Source: Actinoalloteichus caeruleus DSM 43889
GTDB taxonomy: Bacteria; Actinomycetota; Actinomycetes; Mycobacteriales; Pseudonocardiaceae
Length of the DNA stretch: 64,000 nucleotides
Reading direction: 5' to 3'
Assembly: GCF_000429185.2 (NCBI RefSeq)
Contig: NZ_AUBJ02000001.1
Span: 2,666,001-2,730,000, forward strand
This document shows, piece by piece, positions 51,300-61,099 of the stretch; position 1 is the stretch's first letter, and every line of letters starts with the position of its first letter. The translations under genes and the position numbers were made by a program. The notes beneath the pieces were generated by a model. That model was not told the origin of the DNA. It made no database searches and saw only the letters and a list, made by a program, of their open reading frames with translations.

Positions 51300-51722
51300 A
51301 TGGAACCGGTGGTCGGTGCGACCCCTCGGGTCGTGAAGTCCGAGCGGGAGTGGCGCGAGGAACTGGGTCCGGTCGAGTACGCGGTACTGCGACAGGCCGG
51401 AACCGAGCCCCCCTGGAGCGGGGAGTACGTCGAGACGAAGGCCACGGGCGTGTACGAGTGCCGCGCCTGCGGAGCCGAGCTCTTCCGCAGCTCGACCAAG
51501 TTCGACTCCCACTGCGGGTGGCCGTCGTTCTTCTCCCCGATGGCGGGCGATCGGGTCATCCTGCGCGAGGACCGCAAGCACGGGATGCTCCGCACCGAGG
51601 TCCTGTGCGCCTCCTGCCACAGCCACCTCGGGCACGTCTTCGAGGGCGAGGGGTACGACACGCCCACCGACCAGCGGTACTGCATCAACAGCATCTCGCT
51701 GCGCCTGGTCGAGGACGAGTAG
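51300..51722 (+). CDS. msrB: Peptide-methionine (R)-S-oxide reductase
   Basis: A 140-residue MsrB that repairs oxidised methionine. The structural zinc is held by C54, C57, C103 and C106 (CRAC, CASC). The catalytic cysteine is C128 in RYCINSISL, and the substrate motif FDSHCGWPSF is present. The enzyme has the typical length and no MsrA fusion. Confidence 0.95.
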   Translation: MEPVVGATPRVVKSEREWREELGPVEYAVLRQAGTEPPWSGEYVETKATGVYECRACGAELFRSSTKFDSHCGWPSFFSPMAGDRVILREDRKHGMLRTEVLCASCHSHLGHVFEGEGYDTPTDQRYCINSISLRLVEDE

Positions 51723-51801
51723 CCGGGCCCGCCGGCGCACCCAACATCACAACATGGCCACACCGGGCAACGGTGGTCCCCCCACCAGTCGTCCTACGGC
51801 C

Positions 51802-52470
51802 ATGGTTGGGATTCTCCGCTCGGCCTTCGTGGTGCTCGGGGCCACGGTCCTCGCCGGCTGCGCCTCCACCGCCCCCGCGACGGGGGCCCTCTCGTGCGCG
51901 CGGACCGAGGCGGCCCCCGGGGTGGAACTGCGGATCAACCCGCCCCTGGGAGCCAGGGTCGCGGCCGCCGAACTGGACGTGTGCTGGCAGGACTACTGCA
52001 CCTCCGAGTCCGTACGACTCGTGCGGAGCGCGACCACGTCCACAGACTGCGCTCCTCCCGGCCGCCCGACCGACACCCCGGAAGCCCGTCACGAACCGCC
52101 TTCGCCCGTGCCGGCCGACGCGTCCCCGCCCGGTCATGGCGCCGAGACCACCCCGCGCTTCTCGTGGCAGGCACCCGAACCCCCCGTCCTGTCCGAGGGC
52201 GAGGTCACCGCGGGTGGGCGGCTCGACGCGCTCACCGACTGCGAGGACCCGCGCGCACGGACGGAGCTCACCGGGTTCGTCCCGATCCCCGAGCTGTCGG
52301 CAGTGCCGACCGAGGTGAGCGTCCTGCTGGCCGAGAACGGGGGTGGCGTGCTGCTCAACGAGACGATCGAGCTGACCCCGTGGGACCTGGCCGAGGACGG
52401 GCAGTGCCAGGACAGCGGGGCGAGGGCGGTGCTGCGGGTCGACGGCGGGGGCCGGTTCTTCGCCGAGTGA
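51802..52470 (+). CDS. Putative lipoprotein
   Basis: A 222-residue lipoprotein of unknown function. The start is the ATG at 51802, giving a signal peptide VGILRSAFVVLGATVLAGC with a clear lipobox. The mature part has three pairs of cysteines and a Pro/Thr/Ala-rich linker (about 95-130). Such cysteine pairs suggest disulfides outside the membrane. No known domain recognised. Confidence 0.7.
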   Translation: MVGILRSAFVVLGATVLAGCASTAPATGALSCARTEAAPGVELRINPPLGARVAAAELDVCWQDYCTSESVRLVRSATTSTDCAPPGRPTDTPEARHEPPSPVPADASPPGHGAETTPRFSWQAPEPPVLSEGEVTAGGRLDALTDCEDPRARTELTGFVPIPELSAVPTEVSVLLAENGGGVLLNETIELTPWDLAEDGQCQDSGARAVLRVDGGGRFFAE

Positions 52471-52491
52471 GGACCCGACCCCGCCGCGAGG

Positions 52492-53184
52492 TCAGGGAAG
52501 CGCGGCCACCAGGTCACCGACCGGCACCCGGGTCCCGGTGTAGAAGGGGGTCTCCTCGCGCACGTGCCGCCGCGCCTCCGTCCCCCGGAGGTGGCGCATC
52601 AGGTCGAGGATCCGGTGCAGTTCGTCGGCCTCGAAGGCGAGCATCCACTCGTAGTCGCCCAATGCGAAGGAGGCGACGGTGTTGGCCCGCACATCAGGGT
52701 AGTCGCGTGCTTCCTTGCCGTGGTCGGCGAGCATCCGGCGCCGGTCGGCGTCGGGGAGCAGGTACCACTCGTAGGAGCGGACGAAGGGGTAGACGCAGAC
52801 GAATCGGCGCGGCTCCTCCCCGGCGAGGAACGCCGGGATGTGGCTCTTGTTGAACTCCGCCGGCCGGTGCAGCGCGACGTTGCTCCACACCGGCTCCGAG
52901 GCCCGCCCCAGCGCGGTCCGCCGCAGACCGGTGTAGGCCGCCTGGAGGGTCTCCACCTCCTCGGCGTGCCACCAGATCATGTAGTCGGCGTCGGCGCGGA
53001 GGCCCGCGACGTCGTACACACCGCGCACCTCGACGCCCCGGGGCCCCAGGGACTCCAGGTAGTCGTGGGCCTCGGTGGCCGCGTCCGCGCGGTCCTCGGG
53101 CAGGCTCCCGCCCCGCACTCGGAACACCGACCACATCGTGTACCGGATCGTGGAGTTCAGTTCGTGGTAGTCAAGCCGCGACAT
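52492..53184 (-). CDS. hemQ: Coproheme decarboxylase (HemQ/ChdC)
   Basis: A 230-residue chlorite-dismutase-family enzyme that turns iron-coproporphyrin III into haem b with hydrogen peroxide, the last step of the actinobacterial pathway. The start ATG at 53184 begins [20 protein letters not shown]. The key region is [22 protein letters not shown], with its tyrosines, and [12 protein letters not shown]. It is three bases downstream of the hemY stop in the order hemE-hemY-hemQ, the same order as in mycobacteria. Confidence 0.94.
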   Translation of the reverse strand: MSRLDYHELNSTIRYTMWSVFRVRGGSLPEDRADAATEAHDYLESLGPRGVEVRGVYDVAGLRADADYMIWWHAEEVETLQAAYTGLRRTALGRASEPVWSNVALHRPAEFNKSHIPAFLAGEEPRRFVCVYPFVRSYEWYLLPDADRRRMLADHGKEARDYPDVRANTVASFALGDYEWMLAFEADELHRILDLMRHLRGTEARRHVREETPFYTGTRVPVGDLVAALP

Positions 53185-53186
53185 GG

Positions 53187-54650
53187 CTACATCCTCGCAC
53201 CGGCTGGCCGGGCGGCCCGCAGCTGGTCGAGGTCGTCCAGCACCTTGTCGGCCGCCGCGTTCCCGCTGGCCACACAGGCGGGGACCCCCACCCCGCCCAG
53301 GGCCGCGCCCGCCGCCGCGATCCCCACGACGGGGTCGAGCCCCGAGGTGATCCGCGCTACGCGGTCCAGGTGACCGACCCCGTACTGCGGCAGCGCCCCA
53401 CCCCAGCGCACGACAGCGGTGTCCAGGGGACGCACCGGGGTGCCGAGGAGCTCGGTCAGGTCCGCGAGCACGCCCCGCGTGATCTCCTCGTCGCCCCGCC
53501 GCAGGGCGGAGGCCTCCCCGAACCGGCCCACCGAGCCGCGCACCAGCACCGGAGCGTCCCCGCCACCGGCGAGGTGCGGCCACTTGCGGCTCGAGTAGGT
53601 GAAGGCCTTGGCCGTGAACGGAGTGCCGTCGTCGTGGCGCTCCCCCGCCGCCACGAGGACGCCGCTGCTGTCGGGGAGCACGGTGCCCGGCGGCAGTGCC
53701 AGCCCCACCACGACCGACGAGGCCAGCTCGACCTCCCGGTACGCCGCGGCCGCCCCAGGCGCGACGTCGGCCAGCAGCCGGGCCGCGGCGGGGGCGGGAA
53801 CGGCGAGGACGACCAGGTCCACCGAGAGCGACTCGGGGCGGGCGGCAGAGCCGATCTCCAGGCGCCACCCGTTCGTGGCGGGTTCGACGGCGCGGACCGG
53901 GAGGCCGAGGCGGAGGTCGGCGGCCGAGGATTCGAGCAACAGCTCGGGCAGGGTGGCAAGGCCCTCCCGCAGGGTCGCGAACACCGGAGGGCGGGACTGG
54001 CCCTCCGCGACGGGTGGTGGCATCAGGTGGCTGACGGCCGCCAACAGCGTGCTGGGTTCCTCATCGAGGCGGGAGGCCAGCCCCGGCATCGTGGCCCGCA
54101 GGCCCAGGTCGTCGGCGCGGCCCGCGTACACGCCCCCGAGCAGGGGATCCACCAGCCGGTCGACCACCTCGTCACCGAGCCGCTCCCGGACGAGACGGCC
54201 GAGGGAGACGTCCCGGCCCCCGAGGTCGACGGGAGGCTGGTCGGCCTCCGATGCCACCACCTCGACCGACGCCGGGGACAGCACGTCCCGCACGGCCTGG
54301 GGGGTTTCCGGGAGGCCCTGGAAGGTGCGGCGGGGCAGCGGAACCGTGCGCCCGCCAGCGCGCACCGTGGGGGCGGCCCCCGAAGGGTGGACGAGGTCGA
54401 CGTCCACGTCGAGTTCGCCCAGCAGGTCGGCGATCTCGGGACGCCGGGCCAGGTACGCCTCGGCGCCCAGGTCGTACCGGACGCCACCCACCGGCACCGC
54501 CCGCAGCTTGCCCCCGACCGCGCGTCCCTGGTCGATCACGGTGATCCGGGCGTCGGGGCCGAGGCGCTTCCGCAGCCGGTGGGCGGCCGTAAGCCCCGCG
54601 ACTCCGCCTCCGACGACGGCGACGCGGGGCGACGCGGACGAGTGGGTCAC
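53187..54650 (-). CDS. hemY: Coproporphyrinogen III oxidase (HemY/CgoX)
   Basis: A 487-residue FAD enzyme that oxidises coproporphyrinogen III to coproporphyrin III in gram-positive haem synthesis. The N-terminal dinucleotide fold reads [17 protein letters not shown], and the C-terminal FAD site [21 protein letters not shown]. The GTG start at 54650 lies 37 bases from the hemE stop. It works between HemE (upstream gene) and ferrochelatase, which is not in the window. Confidence 0.94.
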   Translation of the reverse strand: MTHSSASPRVAVVGGGVAGLTAAHRLRKRLGPDARITVIDQGRAVGGKLRAVPVGGVRYDLGAEAYLARRPEIADLLGELDVDVDLVHPSGAAPTVRAGGRTVPLPRRTFQGLPETPQAVRDVLSPASVEVVASEADQPPVDLGGRDVSLGRLVRERLGDEVVDRLVDPLLGGVYAGRADDLGLRATMPGLASRLDEEPSTLLAAVSHLMPPPVAEGQSRPPVFATLREGLATLPELLLESSAADLRLGLPVRAVEPATNGWRLEIGSAARPESLSVDLVVLAVPAPAAARLLADVAPGAAAAYREVELASSVVVGLALPPGTVLPDSSGVLVAAGERHDDGTPFTAKAFTYSSRKWPHLAGGGDAPVLVRGSVGRFGEASALRRGDEEITRGVLADLTELLGTPVRPLDTAVVRWGGALPQYGVGHLDRVARITSGLDPVVGIAAAGAALGGVGVPACVASGNAAADKVLDDLDQLRAARPAGARM

Positions 54651-54687
54651 GGTCGACGCGTCCCGCCGGGAGTGGCACCCTCCACGG

Positions 54688-55779
54688 TCATGCCCCCGGG
54701 TCGCGGCGGGTGGTCTCGTGCACGTGGTCGACCACCCGGGTCAGCACGCCGGGATCGGTGTCCGGCAGGACGCCGTGCCCCAGGTTGAAGATGTGCCCCG
54801 CGGCGGCCCGGCCCTCGGTGATCACCCGATCGGTCTCCCGCAGCGCCACCTCCTCGCCGGCGAACAGCACGGCTGGGTCGAGGTTGCCCTGGACCACCGG
54901 GAGCGGGGCGTCCGGGTCGGCCAGCCGCAGCCGGCGCACCGCCTCGTCCAGCGGGAGGCGCCAGTCCACGCCGACGACGTCGGCGCCGGCCTGCCGCATC
55001 GATCCCAGCAGTTCACCGGTCCCCACCCCGAAGTGGATTCGGGGAACGCCCATGCCGGCCAGGCCAGCCAGCACCCTGCTGCTGTGCGGGAGCACGAACT
55101 CGCGGTACTCGCGCACCGAGAGGGCACCGGCCCAGGAGTCGAAGAGCTGCACGGCGTCCACCCCGGCTGCCACCTGCTCCCGGAGGAACAGCAGGGTCAG
55201 GTCCGCGAGGTGGGCCAGCAGCGCGTGCCAGGTGCCGGGGTCGCCGTGCATCATCGCCTTGGTCCGCTCGTGGTTGCGGCTCGGGCCGCCCTCCACGAGG
55301 TAGGAGGCGAGGGTGAACGGGGCACCGGCGAAACCGATGAGCGGTGTCCGCCCGAGTTCGCCGAGCAGCATCCGCACCGTCTCCGCCACGGGCGCGATCT
55401 GGTCCGGGTCGAGGCGCGGCAGCCGGGACACCGCGGCGGCGTCCCGTACGGGCTCGGCGATCACCGGTCCGGTACCGGGGACGATGTCCAGGTCGACGCC
55501 GGCCGCCGCCAGGGGGACGACGATGTCGCTGAACAGGATCGCCGCGTCCACCTGGTGCCTGCGCACCGGCTGGAGCGTGATCTCGCAGGCCATGTCCGGT
55601 GTCAGGCACGCCTGGAGCATCGGAACGCCCGCCCGCAGTTCGCGGTACTCGGGCAGCGACCTGCCGGCCTGACGCATGAACCACACGGGCGTGTGATCGG
55701 GAACCCCGCCGGAGGCCGCGACCAGCAAAGGGCTCTGGGTGAGGTCCCGACGCGTCGAGACCGTGGAGGGATTCGTCAT
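54688..55779 (-). CDS. hemE: Uroporphyrinogen decarboxylase
   Basis: A 363-residue enzyme that removes four carboxylates from uroporphyrinogen III to give coproporphyrinogen III. Signatures include [19 protein letters not shown] (substrate arginines), [37 protein letters not shown] and [16 protein letters not shown]. It is the first gene of the hemE-hemY-hemQ operon. The ATG at 55779 is followed by a variable short N-terminus. Divergent from the DUF3000 gene. Confidence 0.95.
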   Translation of the reverse strand: MTNPSTVSTRRDLTQSPLLVAASGGVPDHTPVWFMRQAGRSLPEYRELRAGVPMLQACLTPDMACEITLQPVRRHQVDAAILFSDIVVPLAAAGVDLDIVPGTGPVIAEPVRDAAAVSRLPRLDPDQIAPVAETVRMLLGELGRTPLIGFAGAPFTLASYLVEGGPSRNHERTKAMMHGDPGTWHALLAHLADLTLLFLREQVAAGVDAVQLFDSWAGALSVREYREFVLPHSSRVLAGLAGMGVPRIHFGVGTGELLGSMRQAGADVVGVDWRLPLDEAVRRLRLADPDAPLPVVQGNLDPAVLFAGEEVALRETDRVITEGRAAAGHIFNLGHGVLPDTDPGVLTRVVDHVHETTRRDPGA

Positions 55780-55928
55780 GGCACCCCCATCGTCCCATGC
55801 GTCCGCCACGCCCGGCACCGGCCCTCGATGGGTGCCGGGCTCCGAACGGGACGTCGTGTCGGACTGCCCGCGAGATTCTCGGCGCGCCTGCGGGATTCCG
55901 TCGCCGGATGCACCTACAGTCGCCAGCC

Positions 55929-56501
55929 GTGACCGGGATGGCGGGTGTACCCGAGGTGTTCCGGCTGGCGGTGACCACGCTGCGGTCGGTGAGGCCACGG
56001 CCCGAGTTGACCTTCGAGGAAGTGCGCCCGCCCCAGCGGCTGGCCCCGTGGGCGTACGCGCTGACGGCGGAGGTCACGGGACCGACCGGCGAGTTCGCCA
56101 CCGGCCGACTGATCGTGCTGCACGATCCGGAGAAGAGCGGCGGTTGGGGCGGTGAGCTCCGGCTCGTCGTGTACCTGCAGGCGGAGCTGGACCCCGAGTT
56201 CGCCGCCGATCCACTGCTGACCGAGGTCGGGTGGTCCTGGCTGACCGAGGCCCTGGAGGTCCGAGGGGCCGACTTCTCCGCGTTGGGGGGGACCGTGACG
56301 GTCACGTCCTCCGTCCGTTTCGGGGACATCTCCGGGCCCACCCGTTCCCACGAACTGGAGTTGCGGGGGTCGTGGACGGCGGGCAGCGGCGATCTCGCCC
56401 CGCACGGCGACGCCCTGTGCGGGTTGCTCGCCAGCGCGGTGGGCCTGCCGCCGGTGGGGGTGACCACGCTCGGCCCGCGCCGGGGTGACACGCACGCCTG
56501 A
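55929..56501 (+). CDS. DUF3000 family protein
   Basis: A protein of about 190 residues, conserved across actinobacteria and usually found between hemE and RNase D, as here. Conserved stretches are [74 protein letters not shown] and the end RRGDTHA. The function is unknown. The GTG at 55929 is chosen; an ATG at 55908 or 55938 is also possible. Confidence 0.85.
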   Translation: MTGMAGVPEVFRLAVTTLRSVRPRPELTFEEVRPPQRLAPWAYALTAEVTGPTGEFATGRLIVLHDPEKSGGWGGELRLVVYLQAELDPEFAADPLLTEVGWSWLTEALEVRGADFSALGGTVTVTSSVRFGDISGPTRSHELELRGSWTAGSGDLAPHGDALCGLLASAVGLPPVGVTTLGPRRGDTHA

Positions 56502-57077
56502 TCGGCGCGCGGCGGCGGGCGCGGTGGCGCCCCAGCCCGTCGTGCCGTCGCGCCACCGGGGTGGGGCACTCGTGGTTGGTCGACTCGGGCGCCGGCGTTC
56601 GACGCGCTTCGGCGGGGTCGGCCCCGAGCGACCCGCGGGGACTGGTTGGTCGAGGGCACCCCGCTCGAGCGGAGAAGTGGGCGGGATCTCAGAATGGAAC
56701 CCGGCGGGACACCGGCCCGCCGTGATCGTCCCGGATTCCCGGTGGTGGCCGCGCCCCGACGGGCTGCGCTGTTCGGTGGTGCCGAGGCACCACCATCCGC
56801 TGGCGCCAGGTCCACCTATCGCACGATCAAAAAGGGAATGTCGCCCCACGGGCCGCTCGCGTTAGCCAACACTCGCATCGTCACCCGAACGTGTTATCAG
56901 TTCCTGGCCAGGTGACAACCCAATCGGGATAGATCCCGCCTCGATCGTCCCGCTGGGACAGTTTGCCGGCTACGCTGCCCGAGTCGACACCACTTTCGGT
57001 CGATCAGTGGCGCGGCTGATTGGTCGAGAGTCCCGGTGCCGGTCGGGGGGCACGACCGACTCCAGGGAGGTAGTGAC
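56502..57077. other. Intergenic region before the LuxR-type regulator
   Basis: About 575 bases with no supportable gene. The right half is AT-richer (around 56820-56920, for example CGATCAAAAAGGGAATG and GTGTTATCAGTTCC), a likely promoter zone for the regulator downstream. No clear palindrome was found. Confidence 0.4.
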
Positions 57078-57794
57078 GTGGCTGCCGTCGGCTTAGGTCA
57101 GGCCGTTCGAACCACGCCAGCCGGCGCGTTGCCGGCCAACATGGTCCCGCACCCGCGGGAAGAGCTGTTCTCGGTACTGGTGGTGGACGACCATCCGCTG
57201 CTTCGGGAGGCGATCGCCGCCCGGTTGCAGCAGATGGGCGCCGGCACCGTGCACGAGGCGGCGTCGCTGGCCGAAGCCAGAGCTCGTGCTCTGGCCACCG
57301 GACCATGCGACCTTGCGATCCTCGATCTCGGGCTCCCGGACGGGAGTGGCATCGACCTGGTCACGGAACTCCGTGGCCACGGTTGGCCCCGGATCGTGGT
57401 CCTGGCATCCTCCGACGACCCGTACGCGGTACGGGCGGCCTTCCAGGCGGGCGCTCAGGCGTACCTGCTGAAGTCCGCCTCGCCGATGGTCGTCACCGAC
57501 GGGGTTCGCCGGGTCCTCGACGGCGGGGTGTACGCCGACCCGAGTGTGGCGCCCGTCCTCGCAGCGGGCACCAGGGTTCCGGGCACCGACAACACGCCTC
57601 GCGAGTTGTCCGCCCGTGAGGTCGAGGTGTTGCAGCTGGTCGCTGACGGCCGATCCAACAAGGAGATCGGCGAGGCGCTCAACCTGTCCGCCCTCACGGT
57701 CAAGAGCCACCTGTCACGCATCGGCCGCAAACTCGGTACCGGTGATCGTGCGCAGATGGTGGCGCTGGCCATGCGGGCGGGCGTGATCCGCTAG
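57078..57794 (+). CDS. Orphan NarL/LuxR-type response regulator
   Basis: A 238-residue regulator. The receiver has D38/D39 (VLVVDDHPLLREA), phospho-acceptor D83 (LAILDLGLPDGSG) and K132 (YLLKSAS). The LuxR helix-turn-helix is LSAREVEVLQLVADGRSNKEIGEALNLSALTVKSHLSRIGRKLG. The start is a GTG after AGGGAGGT. There is no kinase beside it. Regulators at this position between DUF3000 and RNase D are a feature of Pseudonocardiales and relatives (from memory). Confidence 0.92.
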   Translation: MAAVGLGQAVRTTPAGALPANMVPHPREELFSVLVVDDHPLLREAIAARLQQMGAGTVHEAASLAEARARALATGPCDLAILDLGLPDGSGIDLVTELRGHGWPRIVVLASSDDPYAVRAAFQAGAQAYLLKSASPMVVTDGVRRVLDGGVYADPSVAPVLAAGTRVPGTDNTPRELSAREVEVLQLVADGRSNKEIGEALNLSALTVKSHLSRIGRKLGTGDRAQMVALAMRAGVIR

Positions 57795-57798
57795 TGGA

Positions 57799-57830
57799 GT
57801 GGGGATGGCACGAACCCGTGCCATCCCCAC
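57799..57830 (+). terminator. Terminator after the orphan regulator
   Basis: GTGGGGATGGCACG at 57799-57812 and CGTGCCATCCCCAC at 57817-57830 form a perfect 14-base stem with a four-base loop, directly after the stop codon. Confidence 0.8.
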
Positions 57831-57886
57831 CTTCCAGCAGTGCCTGTGGGACCCGGGGACGGGGGAGGCACGTAGGGTCATCGCCC

Positions 57887-59176
57887 GTGGACGCTCAACC
57901 AGCCAACCCGGATGAGGTCGGACCCGGCGACCGCGGCGGTGAGAACCGGAAACACGCTCAGGGCACGGACGAGAACGCGGCGGTACCGCTGCGCCGCCCG
58001 GCCGACGGCGTGCCTCCTGTTGTCGTCGACCGCAACGCGCTCCAGCTCGTCGCCACCGCGATGGCCGGTGCCACCGGCCCGGTGGCCGTCGACACCGAAC
58101 GCGCCTCGGGCTACCGGTACTCCAATCGCGCCTACCTGGTCCAGCTCCGTCGCGAGGGCGCGGGGACGGCGCTGATCGACCCGATCCCCGTCGCCGACGC
58201 GCTTGGCCCGCTCAGGGAGGCGCTCACCGGGCCGGAATGGGTCTTACACGCCGCCTCGCAGGACCTGCCGTGCCTCGCGGAGTTGGAACTGCGGCCGACG
58301 TCGTTGTTCGACACCGAACTCGCCGGCCGGCTCGCCGGCTTCCCCCGCGTGTCGCTCGCGGCGCTCGTGCGGCAGCAGCTCGGGTACGAGCTGGAGAAGG
58401 GACACGGCGCGGCCGACTGGTCACGTCGTCCCCTGCCCGCGGACTGGCTGAACTACGCCGCCCTCGACGTGGAACTGCTGGTGCCGTTGCGGGACTCCCT
58501 GGAGGAGGAACTCCGCCGGCAGGGGAAGCTCGACTGGGCGTTGCAGGAGTTCGAGTGGGTCCGCACGGCCCCACCTCCCCCGCCCCGCGCACAGCCCTGG
58601 CGCCGGACCTCGGGCATCCACCGGGTGCACGCCCCCAGGCAGCTCGCGGCCGTTCGCGAGCTGTGGCTGGCCCGGGACGCCGTCGCCGAGTCGCGGGACA
58701 TCGCCCCCGGTCGGGTCCTGCCGGACAAGGCCGTGATCGAGGCCGCGCAGGCTGCTCCGAAGACCGAACGCGAGCTGTTGGCGCTGCCGGTATTCCGGGG
58801 CCGGGCTCAGCGGCGGCGGGCGCACACCTGGCTGGCGGCCCTGCGGGCGGCGGCCGAGCTGCCGACGGATGAGCTCCCCAGCCCGGCGCAGCCCTCGGAC
58901 GGCCCGCCACCCCCGAACCGGTGGGCGGACCGGGACCCGGAGGCCGCGGCACGGCTCTCCGCCGCCAGGGCCGTGCTGACCGAGACCGCCGAGCGGCTGC
59001 GGCTGCCGGTCGAGAACCTCATCCAACCCGATCTCGTCCGCCGGACGTGCTGGACGCCCCCGGAGCAGCTGGACGTCCAGGCGGTGAGCGCGGCGCTGCG
59101 GGCGGGCAACGCCCGCGAATGGCAGGTGGAACTCACGGCGTCCCATCTCACCGAGGCGCTGCGGGTCACCGCCTGA
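57887..59176 (+). CDS. rnd: Ribonuclease D (HRDC-containing 3'-5' exonuclease)
   Basis: A 429-residue DEDDy exonuclease. Exo I is PVAVDTERASGYRYSNRAYLVQL, Exo II includes LHAASQDLPCLAEL, and Exo III is NYAALDVELLVPLRDSL with its tyrosine. An HRDC domain follows (about 235-310, RQLAAVRELWLARDAVAESRDIAPGRVLPDKAVIE). The GTG at 57887 begins a charged, probably disordered N-terminus of 45 residues. RNase D trims tRNA and stable RNA 3' ends. Confidence 0.92.
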   Translation: MDAQPANPDEVGPGDRGGENRKHAQGTDENAAVPLRRPADGVPPVVVDRNALQLVATAMAGATGPVAVDTERASGYRYSNRAYLVQLRREGAGTALIDPIPVADALGPLREALTGPEWVLHAASQDLPCLAELELRPTSLFDTELAGRLAGFPRVSLAALVRQQLGYELEKGHGAADWSRRPLPADWLNYAALDVELLVPLRDSLEEELRRQGKLDWALQEFEWVRTAPPPPPRAQPWRRTSGIHRVHAPRQLAAVRELWLARDAVAESRDIAPGRVLPDKAVIEAAQAAPKTERELLALPVFRGRAQRRRAHTWLAALRAAAELPTDELPSPAQPSDGPPPPNRWADRDPEAAARLSAARAVLTETAERLRLPVENLIQPDLVRRTCWTPPEQLDVQAVSAALRAGNAREWQVELTASHLTEALRVTA

Positions 59177-59183
59177 CAGCGGA

Positions 59184-59609
59184 TCACTCGAGCAGGGCCG
59201 CGGCGTGCTGGAGCGCCGCGGCCAGCCGGGCGGCGGTGTCCCCCGGGTAGGCCAACCGCGCAGGGGTGGCCTGGTGGCCGTTGAGCCGCAACACGGCCAG
59301 GGGGGCCTGCCGTCGGAGCGCGCGGTGCACCACCAGGGAGCGTGGTCGGGCGTCGGCGGTGACGCCGTCCACCTGGCCCAGCGGTCCCACTCCGCGCGCT
59401 CCGGGGAGGAAGGCGTTGCCGATGGTCAGGGCGGCCGTCTCCGCCGCGCGGGTGGTCACCTTGAGCGTCCCGCGCCCGGGGCTGTCCCCCAGCACCAGGA
59501 GGACCCGCCACTGCCGCCGGTCGACCGTGACCACGGTGAACGATGGAGTCCCGGTCACCAGGTCGTCGCCGGGCACCGCGACGGCCCAACGGTTGTCGAG
59601 CAGGATCAC
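59184..59609 (-). CDS. Conserved hypothetical protein
   Basis: A 141-residue protein that I do not recognise. The GTG at 59609 is supported by GGAAAGGAC upstream. The N-terminal half is a run of strands (ILLDNRWAVAV, FTVVTVDRRQWRVLLVLGD), the C-terminal half helical and Ala-rich (LAAALQHAAALLE). It is convergent with RNase D, seven bases apart, and divergent from the thiolase operon. Confidence 0.6.
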   Translation of the reverse strand: MILLDNRWAVAVPGDDLVTGTPSFTVVTVDRRQWRVLLVLGDSPGRGTLKVTTRAAETAALTIGNAFLPGARGVGPLGQVDGVTADARPRSLVVHRALRRQAPLAVLRLNGHQATPARLAYPGDTAARLAAALQHAAALLE

Positions 59610-59863
59610 CCTGTCTGTCCTTTCCGGAACGCGGGCTGATGTCGGGCGGCGTGTGCCGCCACCCTGATCGCGTTGCGGGGTCGCCACACTACGGCACGGC
59701 GCGGGGAGGCCCCGCGATGGGAGCGCTCCAACGACCCGCCCGACTCCGCTTCCCGATCTTTTCGCCGCCCACCCTGGCGTTTGGGTTACTGACGGGTAGC
59801 ATCGCGGTCAGCGGGCGCGGAGCAGCGCGCCCAGGCCCACTCAGCGAGGAGAAGGAGCACGCC

Positions 59864-61099
59864 GTGGCCGACGCCGTTGCAGCGCGTGCGCTTCGGAACG
59901 TGGTCTTCGTCGACGGTGTGAGGACACCGTTCGGCAAGGCCGGCCCGAAGGGCATCTACGCCGAGACCCGCGCGGACGACCTGGTCGTCAAGACGCTCAG
60001 GGAACTCCTCCGGCGACATCCCCAACTGCCGCCCGAGCGGGTCGGTGAGGTCGCCATCGCCGCGACGACCCAGATCGGGGACCAGGGACTGACCATCGGC
60101 AGGACGGCGGCACTGCTGGCCGGGCTGCCCCGTTCGGTGCCCGGATTCGCCATCGACCGGATGTGCGCCGGAGCGATGACGGCCGTGACCTCGGTGGCCG
60201 GCGGCATCGCCTTCGGCGCCTACGACGTCGCGCTGGCCGGCGGTGTGGAGCACATGGGCCGGCACCCGATGGGCGAGGGCGTTGATCCCAACCCCCGATT
60301 CCTCGCGGACAAGCTCGTGGACCCCTCCGCGCTGGTCATGGGCCAGACGGCGGAGAACCTGCACGACCGGTTCCCCCACCTGGACAAGGGTCGGGTCGAC
60401 GCCTACGCGGCGACCAGCCAGGAGCGCTTCGCCGAGGCGGTCAAGACCGGTCGGATCAGCGCCGACCTCGTCCCGGTGGCCACCAGGTCCGCCGAGCTCG
60501 GCTGGGGGCTGGCGACCGAGGACGAGCCGCCCCGCCCCGGCACCACCGTCGAGGCCCTCGCCGCGCTGAAGACCCCCTTCCGCCCGCACGGCCGGGTCAC
60601 CGCCGGCAACTCCGCCGGGCTGAACGACGGGGCCACCGCCGCGCTGATCGCCGGCGAGGACACGGCCACCGAACTCGGGCTGCCGGTGGGGATGCGGCTG
60701 GTCGGCTACTCCTTCGCCGGTGTCGACCCGGAGGTGATGGGAGTCGGGCCGGTACCCGCCACCGAGCAGGCGCTGGCCAGGGCTGGCCTGACGATCGACG
60801 ACATCGGCCTGTTCGAGATCAACGAGGCCTTCGCCGTCCAGGTCCTGGCCTTCCTCGACCACTTCGGCATCGCGGACGACGACCCCAGGGTCAACCCGTG
60901 GGGCGGCGCGATCGCGTGCGGCCACCCCCTCGCCGCCTCGGGCGTCCGGCTGATGACCCAGCTCAGCCGCCACTTCGCCGAACGCCCCGAGGTCCGCTAC
61001 GGGATCACCACCATGTGCATCGGCATCGGCATGGGCGGCACGGTCATCTGGGAGAACCCGCACTGGGACGGTCGGGAACGGAACGGGGACGCGAAGTGA
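59864..61099 (+). CDS. fadA: Acetyl-CoA acetyltransferase / 3-ketoacyl-CoA thiolase
   Basis: A 411-residue thiolase, the last enzyme of beta-oxidation. The nucleophile cysteine is in FAIDRMCAGAMTAV, the histidine in AIACGHPLAASG, and the second cysteine in ITTMCIGIGMGG. The GTG start follows GAAGGAG. Its stop overlaps the start of the multifunctional FadB gene (GTGA), so the two form the trifunctional-type complex. Confidence 0.94.
   Translation: MADAVAARALRNVVFVDGVRTPFGKAGPKGIYAETRADDLVVKTLRELLRRHPQLPPERVGEVAIAATTQIGDQGLTIGRTAALLAGLPRSVPGFAIDRMCAGAMTAVTSVAGGIAFGAYDVALAGGVEHMGRHPMGEGVDPNPRFLADKLVDPSALVMGQTAENLHDRFPHLDKGRVDAYAATSQERFAEAVKTGRISADLVPVATRSAELGWGLATEDEPPRPGTTVEALAALKTPFRPHGRVTAGNSAGLNDGATAALIAGEDTATELGLPVGMRLVGYSFAGVDPEVMGVGPVPATEQALARAGLTIDDIGLFEINEAFAVQVLAFLDHFGIADDDPRVNPWGGAIACGHPLAASGVRLMTQLSRHFAERPEVRYGITTMCIGIGMGGTVIWENPHWDGRERNGDAK

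Noticed and set aside
49770-51740. A 656-residue minus-strand reading that extends the second NHEJ polymerase upstream
   Set aside because: The upstream half runs antisense to msrB and a small membrane protein gene and has no domain. The polymerase family start is the ATG at 50801.
52492-53868. A 458-residue fusion of hemQ with an upstream basic region
   Set aside because: The upstream part is Arg/Gly-rich and overlaps hemY in another frame. HemQ has normal length from 53184.
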